Part shown: positions 17,077 through 26,590 of the stretch, one piece after another
Numbering within the stretch: position 1 is the first letter of the stretch
Layout of the letters: each line of letters opens with the position of its first letter
NCBI RefSeq assembly: GCF_001654835.1
Contig: NZ_LXEP01000006.1
Span: 49,037 to 113,036, forward strand
Reading direction: 5' to 3'
DNA length: 64,000 nucleotides
From: Buttiauxella gaviniae ATCC 51604
Lineage (GTDB): Bacteria; Pseudomonadota; Gammaproteobacteria; Enterobacterales; Enterobacteriaceae
Program-made: the position numbers and the translations under genes
Notes under the pieces: generated by a model
Seen by the model: the letters and a program-made list of their open reading frames with translations, nothing else
Told to the model about the DNA's origin: nothing
The model's database searches: none

Positions 17077-19110
17077 ATGGCTCATACCGCGAAAAAATTA
17101 TTGGTAACGTGCGCACTTCCGTACGCTAACGGCTCAATCCACCTTGGTCACATGCTGGAGCACATCCAGGCTGACGTCTGGGTCCGTTACCAACGAATGC
17201 GCGGAAACACGGTCAACTTCATCTGCGCGGACGATGCACACGGTACACCTATCATGCTGAAAGCACAGCAGTTAGGTATCACACCAGAGCAGATGATTGC
17301 CGAAATGAGTCAGGAGCATCAGACTGATTTTGCTGGCTTTAACATCAGCTATGATAACTATCACTCCACGCATAGCGACGAAAACCGCGAGCTGGCAACG
17401 CTGATTTATGGCCGCCTGAAAGAGAACGGTTTCATTAAAAACCGTACTATTTCTCAGCTTTTCGACCCGGAAAAAGGCATGTTCCTGCCTGACCGTTTCG
17501 TAAAAGGCACCTGCCCGAAATGTAAAGCACCGGACCAGTACGGCGATAACTGCGAAGTTTGTGGCGCAACTTACAGCCCAACCGAGCTGATTAACCCGCA
17601 ATCTGTTGTTTCTGGCGCAACGCCTGTCATGCGTGATTCCGAGCACTTCTTCTTTGATTTGCCATCGTTTAGCGAAATGCTGCAAGCCTGGACCCGTTCT
17701 GGTGCGCTGCAAGAGCAAGTGGCGAACAAAATGCAGGAGTGGTTCGAGTCTGGTCTGCAACAGTGGGATATCTCCCGTGATGCGCCTTACTTCGGCTTCG
17801 AAATTCCTGATGCACCGGGCAAATATTTCTACGTCTGGCTGGACGCGCCAATTGGTTACATGGGTTCATTCAAGAACCTGTGCGACAAACGCGGCGACAC
17901 CACAAGCTTTGACGAATACTGGAAGCAAGATTCCACTACCGAGCTGTATCACTTCATCGGTAAAGACATCGTTTATTTCCATAGCCTGTTCTGGCCAGCC
18001 ATGCTGGAAGGTAGCGGTTTCCGCAAGCCAACCAACCTGTTTGTTCACGGCTACGTGACGGTAAACGGCGCGAAGATGTCCAAATCTCGCGGCACGTTCA
18101 TTAAGGCGAGCACCTGGTTGAACCACTTTGATGCCGATAGCCTGCGTTACTACTACACCGCGAAGCTCTCTTCACGTATCGACGATATCGACCTTAACCT
18201 GGAAGATTTCGTGCAGCGCGTGAACAGCGACATCGTCAACAAAGTGGTTAACCTGGCATCGCGTAACGCCGGCTTTATCGCCAAGCGCTTTGACGGCCAA
18301 CTGTCTGCTGAAATCGCTGACCCGGCGCTGTACAAAACCTTTACCGATGCGGCGCAGTCAATTGGTGAAGCGTGGGAAAGCCGTGAATTCGGTAAAGCCG
18401 TGCGTGAAATTATGGCGCTGGCAGACGTGGCAAACCGTTATGTCGACGAACAAGCGCCGTGGGTTGTGGCAAAACAGGAAGGCCGCGATGCTGACCTGCA
18501 AGCTATCTGCACCATGGGTATTAACCTGTTCCGCGTACTGATGACCTGGCTGAAACCAGTTATTCCAACGCTTGCTGAACGTGCTGAAGCATTCCTGAAC
18601 TGCGAACTGAGCTGGGATAGCATCAATACACCGTTGCTGAACCACAAAGTGAATACTTTCAAAGCGCTGTATAACCGCATTGAGATGAAGCAGGTTGAAT
18701 CACTGGTCGAAGCGTCAAAAGAAGAAGTGAAAGCGGCTGCCGCTCCGGTGACTGGCCCACTGGCTGATGACCCGATTGCAGAAACCATCGCGTTTGATGA
18801 TTTCGCTAAAGTGGACCTGCGTGTTGCGCTGATTGAAAAAGCAGAATTTGTTGAAGGTTCTGACAAGCTGCTGCGACTGACGCTGGACCTTGGCGGCGAG
18901 AAACGTGATGTGTTCTCCGGCATTCGTTCTGCTTATCCAGATCCAGCCGCACTGGAAGGCCGTTTGACCATTATGGTGGCAAACCTGGCACCGCGTAAAA
19001 TGCGCTTCGGCATCTCGGAAGGGATGGTGATGGCGGCAGGTCCTGGCGGGAAAGATATCTTCCTGTTAAGCCCGGATAGCGGTGCGCAAGCGGGTATGGC
19101 AGTTAAGTAA
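17077..19110 (+). CDS. metG: Methionyl-tRNA synthetase
   Basis: The cytoplasmic enzyme charges tRNA-Met with methionine. Its 677 residues equal the E. coli length. Visible motifs are HLGH (the HIGH signature) near residue 22, the zinc knuckle [18 protein letters not shown] near 145-162, KMSKS near 333 (AKMSKSRG), and the C-terminal tRNA-binding EMAP-like domain from about 575 ([18 protein letters not shown]). The start gives the E. coli-like [19 protein letters not shown] strong terminator follows. It is an essential housekeeping gene, useful as a phylogenetic marker for this window. Confidence 0.98.
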   Translation: MAHTAKKLLVTCALPYANGSIHLGHMLEHIQADVWVRYQRMRGNTVNFICADDAHGTPIMLKAQQLGITPEQMIAEMSQEHQTDFAGFNISYDNYHSTHSDENRELATLIYGRLKENGFIKNRTISQLFDPEKGMFLPDRFVKGTCPKCKAPDQYGDNCEVCGATYSPTELINPQSVVSGATPVMRDSEHFFFDLPSFSEMLQAWTRSGALQEQVANKMQEWFESGLQQWDISRDAPYFGFEIPDAPGKYFYVWLDAPIGYMGSFKNLCDKRGDTTSFDEYWKQDSTTELYHFIGKDIVYFHSLFWPAMLEGSGFRKPTNLFVHGYVTVNGAKMSKSRGTFIKASTWLNHFDADSLRYYYTAKLSSRIDDIDLNLEDFVQRVNSDIVNKVVNLASRNAGFIAKRFDGQLSAEIADPALYKTFTDAAQSIGEAWESREFGKAVREIMALADVANRYVDEQAPWVVAKQEGRDADLQAICTMGINLFRVLMTWLKPVIPTLAERAEAFLNCELSWDSINTPLLNHKVNTFKALYNRIEMKQVESLVEASKEEVKAAAAPVTGPLADDPIAETIAFDDFAKVDLRVALIEKAEFVEGSDKLLRLTLDLGGEKRDVFSGIRSAYPDPAALEGRLTIMVANLAPRKMRFGISEGMVMAAGPGGKDIFLLSPDSGAQAGMAVK

Positions 19111-19131
19111 TCGCATATCAGTAAAATCTTT

Positions 19132-19163
19132 AATGGCTCCCATCACCGGGGGCCATTTTTATT
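19132..19163 (+). terminator. Intrinsic terminator of metG
   Basis: The stem ATGGCTCCC/GGGGGCCAT (19133-19155, with a G-T pair) is followed by a T-rich tract, 22 bases after the metG stop. Confidence 0.85.
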
Positions 19164-19262
19164 TCCCACCAAGGGTATATATCTAAAAATCAACTAAGCT
19201 TTCCCACCACCAAATTTTTAAGTTATGCAGAATGGTTCTTTTAGTTATTGATTTGTAATTTT

Positions 19263-19297
19263 TATACTGCGGACTCACTTCATCATTAATGGTCCGC
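19263..19297 (+). promoter_or_regulatory. Possible -10 and leader hairpin ahead of the dioxygenase operon
   Basis: TATACT (19263-19268) is a fair -10 hexamer without a good -35, as expected for an activated promoter. It is followed by GCGGAC (19269-19274) paired with GTCCGC (19292-19297), just 4 bases before the ATG. The hairpin covers the ribosome-site region, so it might affect translation. Weak evidence only. Confidence 0.3.
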
Positions 19298-19301
19298 CAC
19301 T

Positions 19302-20237
19302 ATGACATTTCATTCTTCACATCCTGACGTTGAATTTAAAAATCTGACTATTCGCCGCGTTGCCGGAAATATTGGCGCTGAGATTGTTGACTTCAAAATA
19401 ACACCTGACATCAATGAAAATATATTTTCACAAATAGAAGCTGCTCTGGTGAAATATAAAGTTCTCTTTTTCCGTAAGCAGACACAATTAAATGACGAAT
19501 CTCACCAGGCATTTGGTGCACGATTTGGCAAAGTGGTTGCACACCCTACCGTTCCGGCGCCTACCGGCACCAAACTCTTCGAACTGGATGCCTCAAAAGG
19601 CGGAGGTAGAGCGGATTCCTGGCATACCGATGTCACCTTCGTTGAGGCCTTCCCAAAAATTTCTATTTTACGTGGCGTGAAAATTCCTGAATACGGCGGC
19701 GATACCGTATGGGCAAATACCGCGACGGCTTATGAAAACCTGCCTGAAGAGTTAAAGCGCTTTGCTGAAAGCCTGAGAGCGGTGCACAGCAATGATTATG
19801 ACTATGGCGCAGACCGTATTGTGGCCGAACAGCAGCGCCTGGATCATCACCGTAAAGTCTTTGTTTCTGCGGTTTATGAGGCAGAGCATCCGGTTGTCCA
19901 TGTGCACCCTGTCAGTGGCGAAAAAGCACTGCTGCTCGGGCATTTCTTCAAACGTTTATCTGGCTTTAGCAGCCGTGAATCAGCACGCCTGTTTGAGCTG
20001 CTGCAAAACCGTGTCATCCAACTGGAAAACACCGTGCGCTGGCAGTGGCAGCAAGATGACGTAGTGATTTGGGATAACCGGGCCACCCAGCATTACGCGG
20101 TCAATGATTACGGTACGCAACCGCGCCTCGTACGCCGCGTCACCATTGAGGGCGATGCCGCTGTTGCCGTTGATGGCAGCCGTAGCCGCACCTTGAGCCG
20201 CCCGGACGCGCAATCTCCCGTCAGCGAAGTGGCCTAA
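19302..20237 (+). CDS. AtsK-like 2-oxoglutarate/Fe(II) dioxygenase (alkylsulfatase type)
   Basis: This 311-residue member of the TauD/TfdA family uses 2-oxoglutarate and O2 to hydroxylate a substrate so that sulfite or sulfate leaves. The iron triad is H108, D110 (WHTDVTF) and H264 (ATQHYAVNDYG). R275 or R279 would bind the 2-oxoglutarate carboxylate. Those triad positions equal what I recall for Pseudomonas putida AtsK, and the segments YGGDTVWANTATAYENLP and AVHSNDYDY resemble AtsK more than TauD. It is first in an operon with a CUT1-type ABC importer (23 bases to the next gene). This suggests uptake and oxidative desulfonation or desulfation of an organosulfur compound; the compound itself is not identifiable. 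Expression under sulfur limitation is plausible but no regulator site was proven. Confidence 0.85.
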   Translation: MTFHSSHPDVEFKNLTIRRVAGNIGAEIVDFKITPDINENIFSQIEAALVKYKVLFFRKQTQLNDESHQAFGARFGKVVAHPTVPAPTGTKLFELDASKGGGRADSWHTDVTFVEAFPKISILRGVKIPEYGGDTVWANTATAYENLPEELKRFAESLRAVHSNDYDYGADRIVAEQQRLDHHRKVFVSAVYEAEHPVVHVHPVSGEKALLLGHFFKRLSGFSSRESARLFELLQNRVIQLENTVRWQWQQDDVVIWDNRATQHYAVNDYGTQPRLVRRVTIEGDAAVAVDGSRSRTLSRPDAQSPVSEVA

Positions 20238-20260
20238 GCCGCGAAATAAAAAGGAAGAGA

Positions 20261-21592
20261 ATGATGCAACGTCGGGATTTATTGAAAGCGATGGCGGCCT
20301 TCGGGGTTTATGCGATGGTACCGTCTTTTGCACGCGGCGCTAATGGTGCCAAAAAGTATGATGGCGTGACGCTGAATGTCTCGACGTTTAGCACCGCCTA
20401 CCCCACTTTACTGCGCCAGTGGCTACCGGAATTTGAAGCGTTGACCGGGGCGAAAGTGAACTTCGATACGCCTGCATTTCCGGTTTATAACCAGCGAGCA
20501 GATCTCGAGTTGTCCACCAAAGGTTCCGCCTACGACGTGGTCAACGTGACCTTTATCTACACCAGCCGCTGGATAAACTCCGGCTGGTTAACGCCGCTGG
20601 ATGAATTTATCGCCAACCCAAACCTGACCAGTGCCGAGTGGGATGTGCACGACTTCCTGGCCGGCGGCCTGGGGCCGGAAACCGGGCGGGATGGCAAACT
20701 TTACGGCATTCCGTGGGTACTCGAAGGGATGCTATCAGGCGCCTCGCGCTTTGATTTGGTGACACAAGCCGGGCTCAAATACCCTGATACCACCGACGAT
20801 CTGGTTAAGGTTTTCCAGGCCGTCAATAAAAAGGAACGTGTGTCGGCTTATGTGACCGATAGCCATTACGGCTGGACGTTCATTCCTTATCTGCAAGCGT
20901 TTGGCGGCAACGTATTCCGCAATCCGCCTGACGACCTATTCCCGACACTTGATACCCCAGAGGCTATCGCCGCAGCGGACTATTTTGCACGACTTATCCG
21001 CGAGTTTGGCCCGAACGGTGGCCTGACTTACACCGCTGATCAATCGACTCAGGCATTAAAATTAGGACGCGTTAATTTCTCCGACTCAAGCCAGGCCTAC
21101 CTTGCACAGCTTGGCGACCCGGCGTCTTCACGGACATTAAAAACCGTGAATTTCGGCCAATTGGTACAAGGGCCTGCGGGGCGCTTCCCGGGAATGGCGG
21201 TACACGCTCTGGGCATCCCTGCCGGTTCGAAAAATAAAGAAGCCGCGTGGGCATTTATTCAGTGGGCGCTTTCTAAGCAAACCACGCAACGTGCGGTTCA
21301 GGCGGGGTATGGTTCGCCAACACGCCGGAGCGATATTGATTCCCAGGCCTATCGCAGCAAGCAAATTATCAACGGTGTCGATTTGGCTCAGCTTTCGCTC
21401 AGCGCCATTGAACGTGCAGCCCAGGGTGGCTACATGAAATACCGCACAGTGGATGTTTATCCTCAGGTTGACCAGCAGCTTAATAAGGCTATCGCGTTGA
21501 TTATTTCGGGTCAGCTTTCAGCGAAACAAGCAATGCAGCAAGCTCAAACTGCGTCGATTGCCGATCTCAAACGCTCGGGTGCGAAAATCTAA
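20261..21592 (+). CDS. Periplasmic solute-binding protein of a CUT1-type ABC importer, Tat-exported
   Basis: This 443-residue binding protein belongs to the MalE/UgpB class (SBP_bac_1). The N-terminus MMQRRDLLKAMAAFG carries a twin-arginine motif (QRRDLLK) and a hydrophobic stretch ending near SFARG, so export through Tat is likely; most enteric sugar-binding proteins use Sec. The fold signatures include GVTLNVSTFSTAYPTLLRQWLPEFEALTGAKV at the start of the mature part and the hinge region KNKEAAWAFIQWALS near residue 325. The ribosome site AGGAAGAGA precedes tandem ATGs. It sits between the dioxygenase and two permease genes. The family binds oligosaccharides, polyols or glycerophosphodiesters; the AtsK-like partner hints at a sulfur-containing ligand. 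Confidence 0.85.
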   Translation: MMQRRDLLKAMAAFGVYAMVPSFARGANGAKKYDGVTLNVSTFSTAYPTLLRQWLPEFEALTGAKVNFDTPAFPVYNQRADLELSTKGSAYDVVNVTFIYTSRWINSGWLTPLDEFIANPNLTSAEWDVHDFLAGGLGPETGRDGKLYGIPWVLEGMLSGASRFDLVTQAGLKYPDTTDDLVKVFQAVNKKERVSAYVTDSHYGWTFIPYLQAFGGNVFRNPPDDLFPTLDTPEAIAAADYFARLIREFGPNGGLTYTADQSTQALKLGRVNFSDSSQAYLAQLGDPASSRTLKTVNFGQLVQGPAGRFPGMAVHALGIPAGSKNKEAAWAFIQWALSKQTTQRAVQAGYGSPTRRSDIDSQAYRSKQIINGVDLAQLSLSAIERAAQGGYMKYRTVDVYPQVDQQLNKAIALIISGQLSAKQAMQQAQTASIADLKRSGAKI

Positions 21593-21601
21593 GGAGCCTT
21601 G

Positions 21602-22507
21602 ATGAAGGGTAAAACCAACTGGCGTAGCCAACAGCGTAACGCCTGGCTGGCCGGGTTAATGCCGTCAATTATTTTGCTGGTGGTGATTACGTTATTACCG
21701 GCGATGGCATTAGTTATTACCAGCCTGACACCGTTAAGCCTGACTAATCCCCAGGAAACATTTAATTTTAGCGACCCGTTAATTAATTACCGGCAACTTC
21801 TCGAGGACCCACGTTTTCTTAATTCTATTATTACGCAAATAAAATTATCGGTAGTCAGCGTGTTATTCCAGGTGATTATTGGGCTGGGTTTAGCGTTGCT
21901 ATTAAATGGTGCATCAACGTGGTTGCATACCGCCAGGACATTATTTTTGATTCCCATGGTGCTCCCACCTATTATCGTGGCGCTTATCTGGAAAATCATT
22001 TACACGCCGGATATTAGCCCGCTACATCAAGTCTTAGAGCTATGGGGAATCACCCTCAATTCGCTGATTGCCAATCCTGCAACGGCATTATGGGCGATTG
22101 CGGTGGCGGATATCTGGCAGTGGTTCCCGTTTACCATGTTAATGGTGCTCGCGGCTTTGCAGATGATCCCCCGCGACCCGCTAGAAGCCGCAAGTCTGGA
22201 CGGCGCGCGTGCACATAATATCTTCCGCTATATCGTGCTGCCATACATCAAACCGGTGTTGGTGGTCTGCGCCCTCTTCCGGCTTATCGACAGCTTTAAA
22301 GCCTTCCCGCTGATTTACATTTTGACCGATGGCGGGCCAGGCACAGTCACTGAAGTCACCAACTATTACGGCTTCATTCAGGCATTTAATTTCTCGTACT
22401 GGGGCTATGGCAGCGCGATCGCCGTGGTGATTCTTGTCGGGGTATTTGTCCTGAGCTATATCATTGGCAAAGCGGGGTGGAGCGATGAGCGAAAAACTAG
22501 CGCTTGA
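21602..22507 (+). CDS. ABC importer inner-membrane permease (MalF/UgpA type)
   Basis: This permease has 301 residues and six predicted membrane helices, the first at about 18-40 (LMPSIILLVVITLLPAMALVI). The EAA loop that contacts the ATPase reads EAASLDGARAHNIFRYIVLPYIKPV near residue 196. AAGGAG lies 5 bases before the ATG at 21602; a TTG at 21599 is too close to it. It overlaps the next permease gene by 23 bases. It forms the transmembrane channel with the second permease. Confidence 0.88.
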   Translation: MKGKTNWRSQQRNAWLAGLMPSIILLVVITLLPAMALVITSLTPLSLTNPQETFNFSDPLINYRQLLEDPRFLNSIITQIKLSVVSVLFQVIIGLGLALLLNGASTWLHTARTLFLIPMVLPPIIVALIWKIIYTPDISPLHQVLELWGITLNSLIANPATALWAIAVADIWQWFPFTMLMVLAALQMIPRDPLEAASLDGARAHNIFRYIVLPYIKPVLVVCALFRLIDSFKAFPLIYILTDGGPGTVTEVTNYYGFIQAFNFSYWGYGSAIAVVILVGVFVLSYIIGKAGWSDERKTSA

Positions 22508-23345
22508 ACAAGTTTCTGGCAGCACCCGGCGCAGAAAGTCATTTCGTCTGCGCGGCAGTCGGGAAGTCGCGACCTGGCTATTACTGTTGGCGGTGCTTTC
22601 CCCCTTCCTGTGGATGGTGGTGATGGCCTTTCGACCGGCTATTGAGGTGTTTGATCTCACGCTGTGGTTTACCCCGACGCTTGATGCCTTTCGCGCACTC
22701 TGGCAGGGGAATTTTCTCCATTCTTTTGGTAACAGTCTGCTGGTAAGTACGCTATCAACAGGACTTTCGCTAGTCATCGGCGTTCCCGCAGCATGGGTAT
22801 TAACACGCTGGCAATTCCCCGGGCGCAGATACGTTGCACTCTGGATTCTGGTGACCCGTATGGCACCGCCCATCGCGTTCACCATCCCCTTTTATCTCGC
22901 CTGGCGCTGGTTAGGTTTGCAGGACACGGTCATCGGGCTGGCGATTGTCTATCTCACCTTCAACCTGGCGATTGTTATCTGGCTGATGCAGACCTTTTTT
23001 GCAGCCGTCCCTCCAGCTTTAGAAGAGGCGGCCTGGCTTGATGGCTGTTCTATATGGCGAACATTCTGGACCATAACGCTACCACTTGTGGCTCCAGGCT
23101 TAGCGGCGACCGCCATTCTGTGTTTTATTTTTTCGTGGAACGATTTCTTCTATGCCTTGATCCTGACTCGCACGCAGGCCGTCACGGCACCGGTGGCTAT
23201 CGTCAATTTTCTCCAGTACGAAGGATGGGAGTGGAGCAAAATAGCGGCCAGTGGCACGCTGGTGATGCTGCCAGTTGTGGCATTTACGCTGCTGGTGCGC
23301 CGCTATCTTGTTCACGGCCTGACTGCTGGCGGTCTCAAGGATTAA
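22485..23345 (+). CDS. ABC importer inner-membrane permease (MalG/UgpE type)
   Basis: This 286-residue second permease has the longer cytoplasmic N-terminus typical of the MalG group. Its EAA loop is EEAAWLDGCSIWRTFWTITLPLVAPGL near residues 182-207. I start at the ATG at 22485 behind GGAG, inside the end of the preceding gene; a TTG upstream would add seven residues. It is followed after 3 bases by the ATPase gene. The MalF/MalG-like pair plus one MalK-like ATPase is the complete CUT1 arrangement. Confidence 0.88.
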   Translation: MSEKLALEQVSGSTRRRKSFRLRGSREVATWLLLLAVLSPFLWMVVMAFRPAIEVFDLTLWFTPTLDAFRALWQGNFLHSFGNSLLVSTLSTGLSLVIGVPAAWVLTRWQFPGRRYVALWILVTRMAPPIAFTIPFYLAWRWLGLQDTVIGLAIVYLTFNLAIVIWLMQTFFAAVPPALEEAAWLDGCSIWRTFWTITLPLVAPGLAATAILCFIFSWNDFFYALILTRTQAVTAPVAIVNFLQYEGWEWSKIAASGTLVMLPVVAFTLLVRRYLVHGLTAGGLKD

Positions 23346-23348
23346 ATC

Positions 23349-24407
23349 ATGGCAACGATTACGTTAAGCAATATTCATAAACGTTATGAAGATAACGTGA
23401 TAATCAACGGGCTGGAATTAACTATTCGCGAAGGCGAGTTTGTCGCACTGGTTGGCCCTTCTGGATGCGGGAAATCCACTCTGCTGCGCATGATTGCTGG
23501 GCTTGAAAGCATTACCGACGGTGAGATAGCGCTCGATGGTGAAATCGTTAACGATATTTCTCCGCAAGAGCGAAATATCGCGATGGTGTTCCAGAACTAT
23601 GCGTTATATCCGCATATGACCGTGGCAGAGAACATGGGGTTTTCGCTCAAGATGCAGGGCGTAGCAAAACTGCTGATTGATGAACGCGTCGCTCAGTTGG
23701 CACAAACTCTGGGTTTATCCTCGTTGCTCAAGCGAAAACCTGGCCAGCTTTCTGGCGGTCAGCGTCAGCGTGTGGCCATGGGGCGAGCTATTTTGCGCAA
23801 CCCACGCGTGTTCCTTTTTGACGAACCGTTGTCAAACCTTGACGCCAAGCTGCGGGTCGAGATGCGAACGGAAATTAAAGCGCTGCACCAGCGCCTGAAC
23901 GCCACCATGGTTTATGTGACTCATGATCAAGTCGAAGCGATGACGATGGCCGACAGGATTGTGGTACTCAAAGACGGGGTCATCGAGCAAGTCGGGACGC
24001 CACTTGAGCTGTACGATCGCCCACGCAATGCATTTGTCGCCGGGTTTATTGGCTCCCCTTCCATGAATTTACTAAGCGGCATAGTCGACCGTGAATCGGT
24101 GGTCACCGATGATGGTTTGCGTCTGCCGTTAGCCAACGTGCCTGCTGGCGTACAGGGGCAACGAGTCTTGTATGGCGTGCGGCCAGAGCATTTCTCTCAG
24201 GTTTCACAAGGAGGCGTGGTGGCAGAAGTGAATGTCGTAGAACCCACAGGTGCGGAAACACAGATTGCCCTTAATATCGGCAATCAAAAGGCGATTGCCG
24301 TCTTCAGAGACAGGATACAAACAAAACCGGGGAGTGAAATGCGCTTACTGCCAAACGTTCAGCTAACGCATCTGTTTGATGAGCACAGCGGCACACGGAT
24401 TAATTAG
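23349..24407 (+). CDS. ABC importer ATPase (MalK/UgpC type)
   Basis: This 352-residue ATPase energises the importer. The motifs are Walker A GPSGCGKST at about 36-44, the Q-loop, signature LSGGQRQRVAMGRA near 134, Walker B VFLFDEPLSNLDAKLR and the switch His in YVTHDQVEAMTMADRI. Residues from about 235 form the C-terminal TOBE regulatory domain (YGVRPEHF), as in MalK and UgpC. It is the last gene of the operon; a long hairpin follows at 24413. Such ATPases are sometimes shared between transporters, but a dedicated copy is encoded here. Confidence 0.92.
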   Translation: MATITLSNIHKRYEDNVIINGLELTIREGEFVALVGPSGCGKSTLLRMIAGLESITDGEIALDGEIVNDISPQERNIAMVFQNYALYPHMTVAENMGFSLKMQGVAKLLIDERVAQLAQTLGLSSLLKRKPGQLSGGQRQRVAMGRAILRNPRVFLFDEPLSNLDAKLRVEMRTEIKALHQRLNATMVYVTHDQVEAMTMADRIVVLKDGVIEQVGTPLELYDRPRNAFVAGFIGSPSMNLLSGIVDRESVVTDDGLRLPLANVPAGVQGQRVLYGVRPEHFSQVSQGGVVAEVNVVEPTGAETQIALNIGNQKAIAVFRDRIQTKPGSEMRLLPNVQLTHLFDEHSGTRIN

Positions 24408-24412
24408 TGCTG

Positions 24413-24451
24413 ACGTTCAGGGGAACAGTACAGAACCATTCCCCTGAACGT
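24413..24451. terminator. Perfect 13-bp hairpin between the convergent ABC ATPase and mdfA
   Basis: ACGTTCAGGGGAA (24413-24425) pairs with TTCCCCTGAACGT (24439-24451) around a 13-base loop. There is no T-run on either side, so it may act as an mRNA-end block or a rho-assisted stop rather than a classic terminator. Confidence 0.55.
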
Positions 24452-24490
24452 GACGAATCCTCAATGGCCCTTAACCTCAAGCCCGGAAAA

Positions 24491-25711
24491 TTACACATCC
24501 GTTCTGTTGCCGACCGTCTTATCTTTTAAGAACACAAACATCAAACCTAACCAAATCACGCCGCCCAGCAAATTCAACAGGCTGAACAAACCGTTACCGC
24601 CGAACAGATAGGCATGTTTGCTTACTTCGATACCCACGGTGAAGATAAACATCTGTAACATCCCCATCGCCGCCGAAACGGTGCCTTTGCTCATATCACT
24701 GGCAAACAATGTCAGACGCACCAGTCCTGCGTTGGCAAGGCCAATACCAAATGCGTAGATACTCAATCCAGCCGTCATCCACAAATAAGCATGTGTTGAC
24801 GCCACGGTCGCCACTGCGGCGACGACCAGCCCTGGTACAATCCACCAGCCGCCCATGATAATCAGCGAACGCACGCTACGACGAGAAGTTAACCGCGCCA
24901 GCACCAGGTTGCCGATAATCAATGCGCCAAAAATTGGCACCTGCAACAAGCCGTACTCATAGGTCGAAAGCTTTTCACCGCTAATAATGATGATCGGCGA
25001 TTGCGCAATCCACGCCAGAAGCGGCAGGCTAACAAAACCGATGGCCAGCGCTCCCGCCACAAAGCGCCCATTCTTGAGCACCAGCTTGTAGTCGTGGCCC
25101 AAATCTCGCAGTGAGAGCTTTTCGCCCAAACGCGTCGCGGTTTCCGGCATTGCGCGATGCAGACCGAAGAATGAGAATGCCGCCAGTGCCGCGAACAACA
25201 CAAACATCGTTTCCCATGGCGCGTAGTGAATCCATGCAGCCCCAACCAACGGGCCGAGCAGCGGCGCAATCAACGCAACGTTCGCCATCAACGCGGTGAT
25301 TTTGATACACACCGCCTCTTCGAAAGATTCCTGAATTGCCGCGTAACCCACCGCGCCAATAAAGCACAGGCTAACGCCCTGCAAGAAACGCAGGATGGTG
25401 AACTGCTCAATGTTTTGTGCCAGAAGTGTTGCGAGGCAAGTGACGATAAACCACACCACGCCAGTCAACATCACCGGACGGCGACCAATTCGGTCCGACA
25501 GCGGCCCAAGCAGCCACTGTAAAAACATGCCTCCAGCCAGATACGCGGTCATGGAGGTCGGTACCCATTCGATTCCCGCGTTGTATTGTTCGACAACCGC
25601 CAGCATGCCTGGCTGGATCATGTCGTTGCCGATATACGTAGAAAATTCATAGAGCACCAGACACAGCGGGAATAGCAGTGCCTGGCGACCCAGTCGCTTA
25701 TTATTTTGCAT
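24491..25711 (-). CDS. mdfA: MdfA multidrug/proton antiporter
   Basis: This 406-residue major-facilitator pump of 12 helices expels cationic and neutral drugs in exchange for protons. The sequence from [19 protein letters not shown] onward is nearly that of E. coli MdfA, including the membrane-embedded acidic residues in TM1 (E and D of [12 protein letters not shown]) and motif [11 protein letters not shown] start at the ATG at 25711, which reproduces the E. coli N-terminus. It is divergent from ybjG, as in E. coli. The last ~20 residues diverge, which is usual. Confidence 0.95.
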   Translation of the reverse strand: MQNNKRLGRQALLFPLCLVLYEFSTYIGNDMIQPGMLAVVEQYNAGIEWVPTSMTAYLAGGMFLQWLLGPLSDRIGRRPVMLTGVVWFIVTCLATLLAQNIEQFTILRFLQGVSLCFIGAVGYAAIQESFEEAVCIKITALMANVALIAPLLGPLVGAAWIHYAPWETMFVLFAALAAFSFFGLHRAMPETATRLGEKLSLRDLGHDYKLVLKNGRFVAGALAIGFVSLPLLAWIAQSPIIIISGEKLSTYEYGLLQVPIFGALIIGNLVLARLTSRRSVRSLIIMGGWWIVPGLVVAAVATVASTHAYLWMTAGLSIYAFGIGLANAGLVRLTLFASDMSKGTVSAAMGMLQMFIFTVGIEVSKHAYLFGGNGLFSLLNLLGGVIWLGLMFVFLKDKTVGNRTDV

Positions 25712-25806
25712 GAGAAACTCAAGAGAGAAGAAAACGCGCGAATTGTAATAAATTGGCATCGCGGTAGATAGTGAATTGTTATTTAAGCAGAGCAATCGTT
25801 CAGTTG

Positions 25807-25823
25807 TTTAAGGTTTTCTTAAG
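25807..25823 (+). promoter_or_regulatory. PmrA (BasR) box ahead of ybjG
   Basis: TTTAAG (25807-25812), five bases, CTTAAG (25818-25823) fits the known PmrA consensus (C/T)TTAA(G/T)-N5-(C/T)TTAA(G/T) completely. A candidate -10, TATGGT (25847-25852), follows at a distance that puts the box over the -35. In E. coli ybjG is a known PmrA/BasR target, which supports the call. Confidence 0.75.
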
Positions 25824-25910
25824 AAGCTCAAAGTAGGCTGTCGTCCTATGGTCACGATGCATGGTGTACGGCATCATCTTCAACCGGCTGATAAAGGAAC
25901 CAAAATAGAT

Positions 25911-26519
25911 ATGATCGAACAACTCAATCAGACACTTTTTTTGCTGATTAATGCCACACCTGACTCACCTGAGTGGCTGATTAAGCTCGCCATTTTTATC
26001 GCGAAAGATTTAATTAATATTGTGCCGTTGTTGATTGCCATTCTCTGGCTATGGGGGCAACGCCGCCATATGAGCGCCCAACGTGCAGTGGTGATTAAAA
26101 CTGCACTGGCGATTCTCATCAGCGTTTCGCTGTCGTGGATTATTGGCCATAGCTTCCCGCATGACCGCCCGTTCGTGACAGGATTTGGCTATAACTTCCT
26201 GCACCATGCGCCGGATGACTCATACCCAAGCGACCATGGCACGGTAATTTTCACCTTCGCGCTGGCGTTTTTGTTCTGGCACCGTGTGTGGTCGGGCGTG
26301 GTGTTATTTGTGATTGGTTGTGCGATTGCCTGGTCGCGTGTTTATCTCGGCGTGCACTGGCCGTTGGATATGCTCGGTGGTTTGCTGGTGGGCCTGTGTT
26401 CTTGTTTACTGGCTCAAATGGCATGGAACTGGTTCGGGATGCAACTTCACGCACGCCTGCATCAGGCTTATCGATTCTGTTTTGCCCTGCCTATCCGCAA
26501 AGGCTGGGTGCGTGACTAA
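25911..26519 (+). CDS. ybjG: YbjG, undecaprenyl-diphosphate phosphatase (PAP2 type)
   Basis: This 202-residue inner-membrane phosphatase recycles undecaprenyl diphosphate for cell-wall synthesis and, with its relatives, helps in bacitracin tolerance. The PAP2 motifs read KDLINIVP, SDHGTVIF (PSDHG) and SRVYLGVHWPLDMLGG with the conserved Arg and His. I start at the ATG at 25911 behind AAGGAACC; it aligns with the E. coli protein (198 residues). A PmrA box lies upstream and a strong terminator follows. Confidence 0.93.
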   Translation: MIEQLNQTLFLLINATPDSPEWLIKLAIFIAKDLINIVPLLIAILWLWGQRRHMSAQRAVVIKTALAILISVSLSWIIGHSFPHDRPFVTGFGYNFLHHAPDDSYPSDHGTVIFTFALAFLFWHRVWSGVVLFVIGCAIAWSRVYLGVHWPLDMLGGLLVGLCSCLLAQMAWNWFGMQLHARLHQAYRFCFALPIRKGWVRD

Positions 26520-26550
26520 CTGTTTTTGCAAAGGTAAGATGCGTTAATCG

Positions 26551-26573
26551 AAACCCGGCGATGCCGGGTTTTT
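26551..26573 (+). terminator. Intrinsic terminator of ybjG
   Basis: AACCCGGC-gat-GCCGGGTT (26552-26570) followed by TTT, 31 bases after the ybjG stop and just ahead of deoR. Confidence 0.85.
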
Positions 26574-26590
26574 CATATTCAGAGGGCATC

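Noticed and set aside
22181..22885. 234-residue minus-strand frame across the two ABC permease genes
   Set aside because: It is antisense to two genes with clear EAA loops, and its composition is that of a shadow frame.
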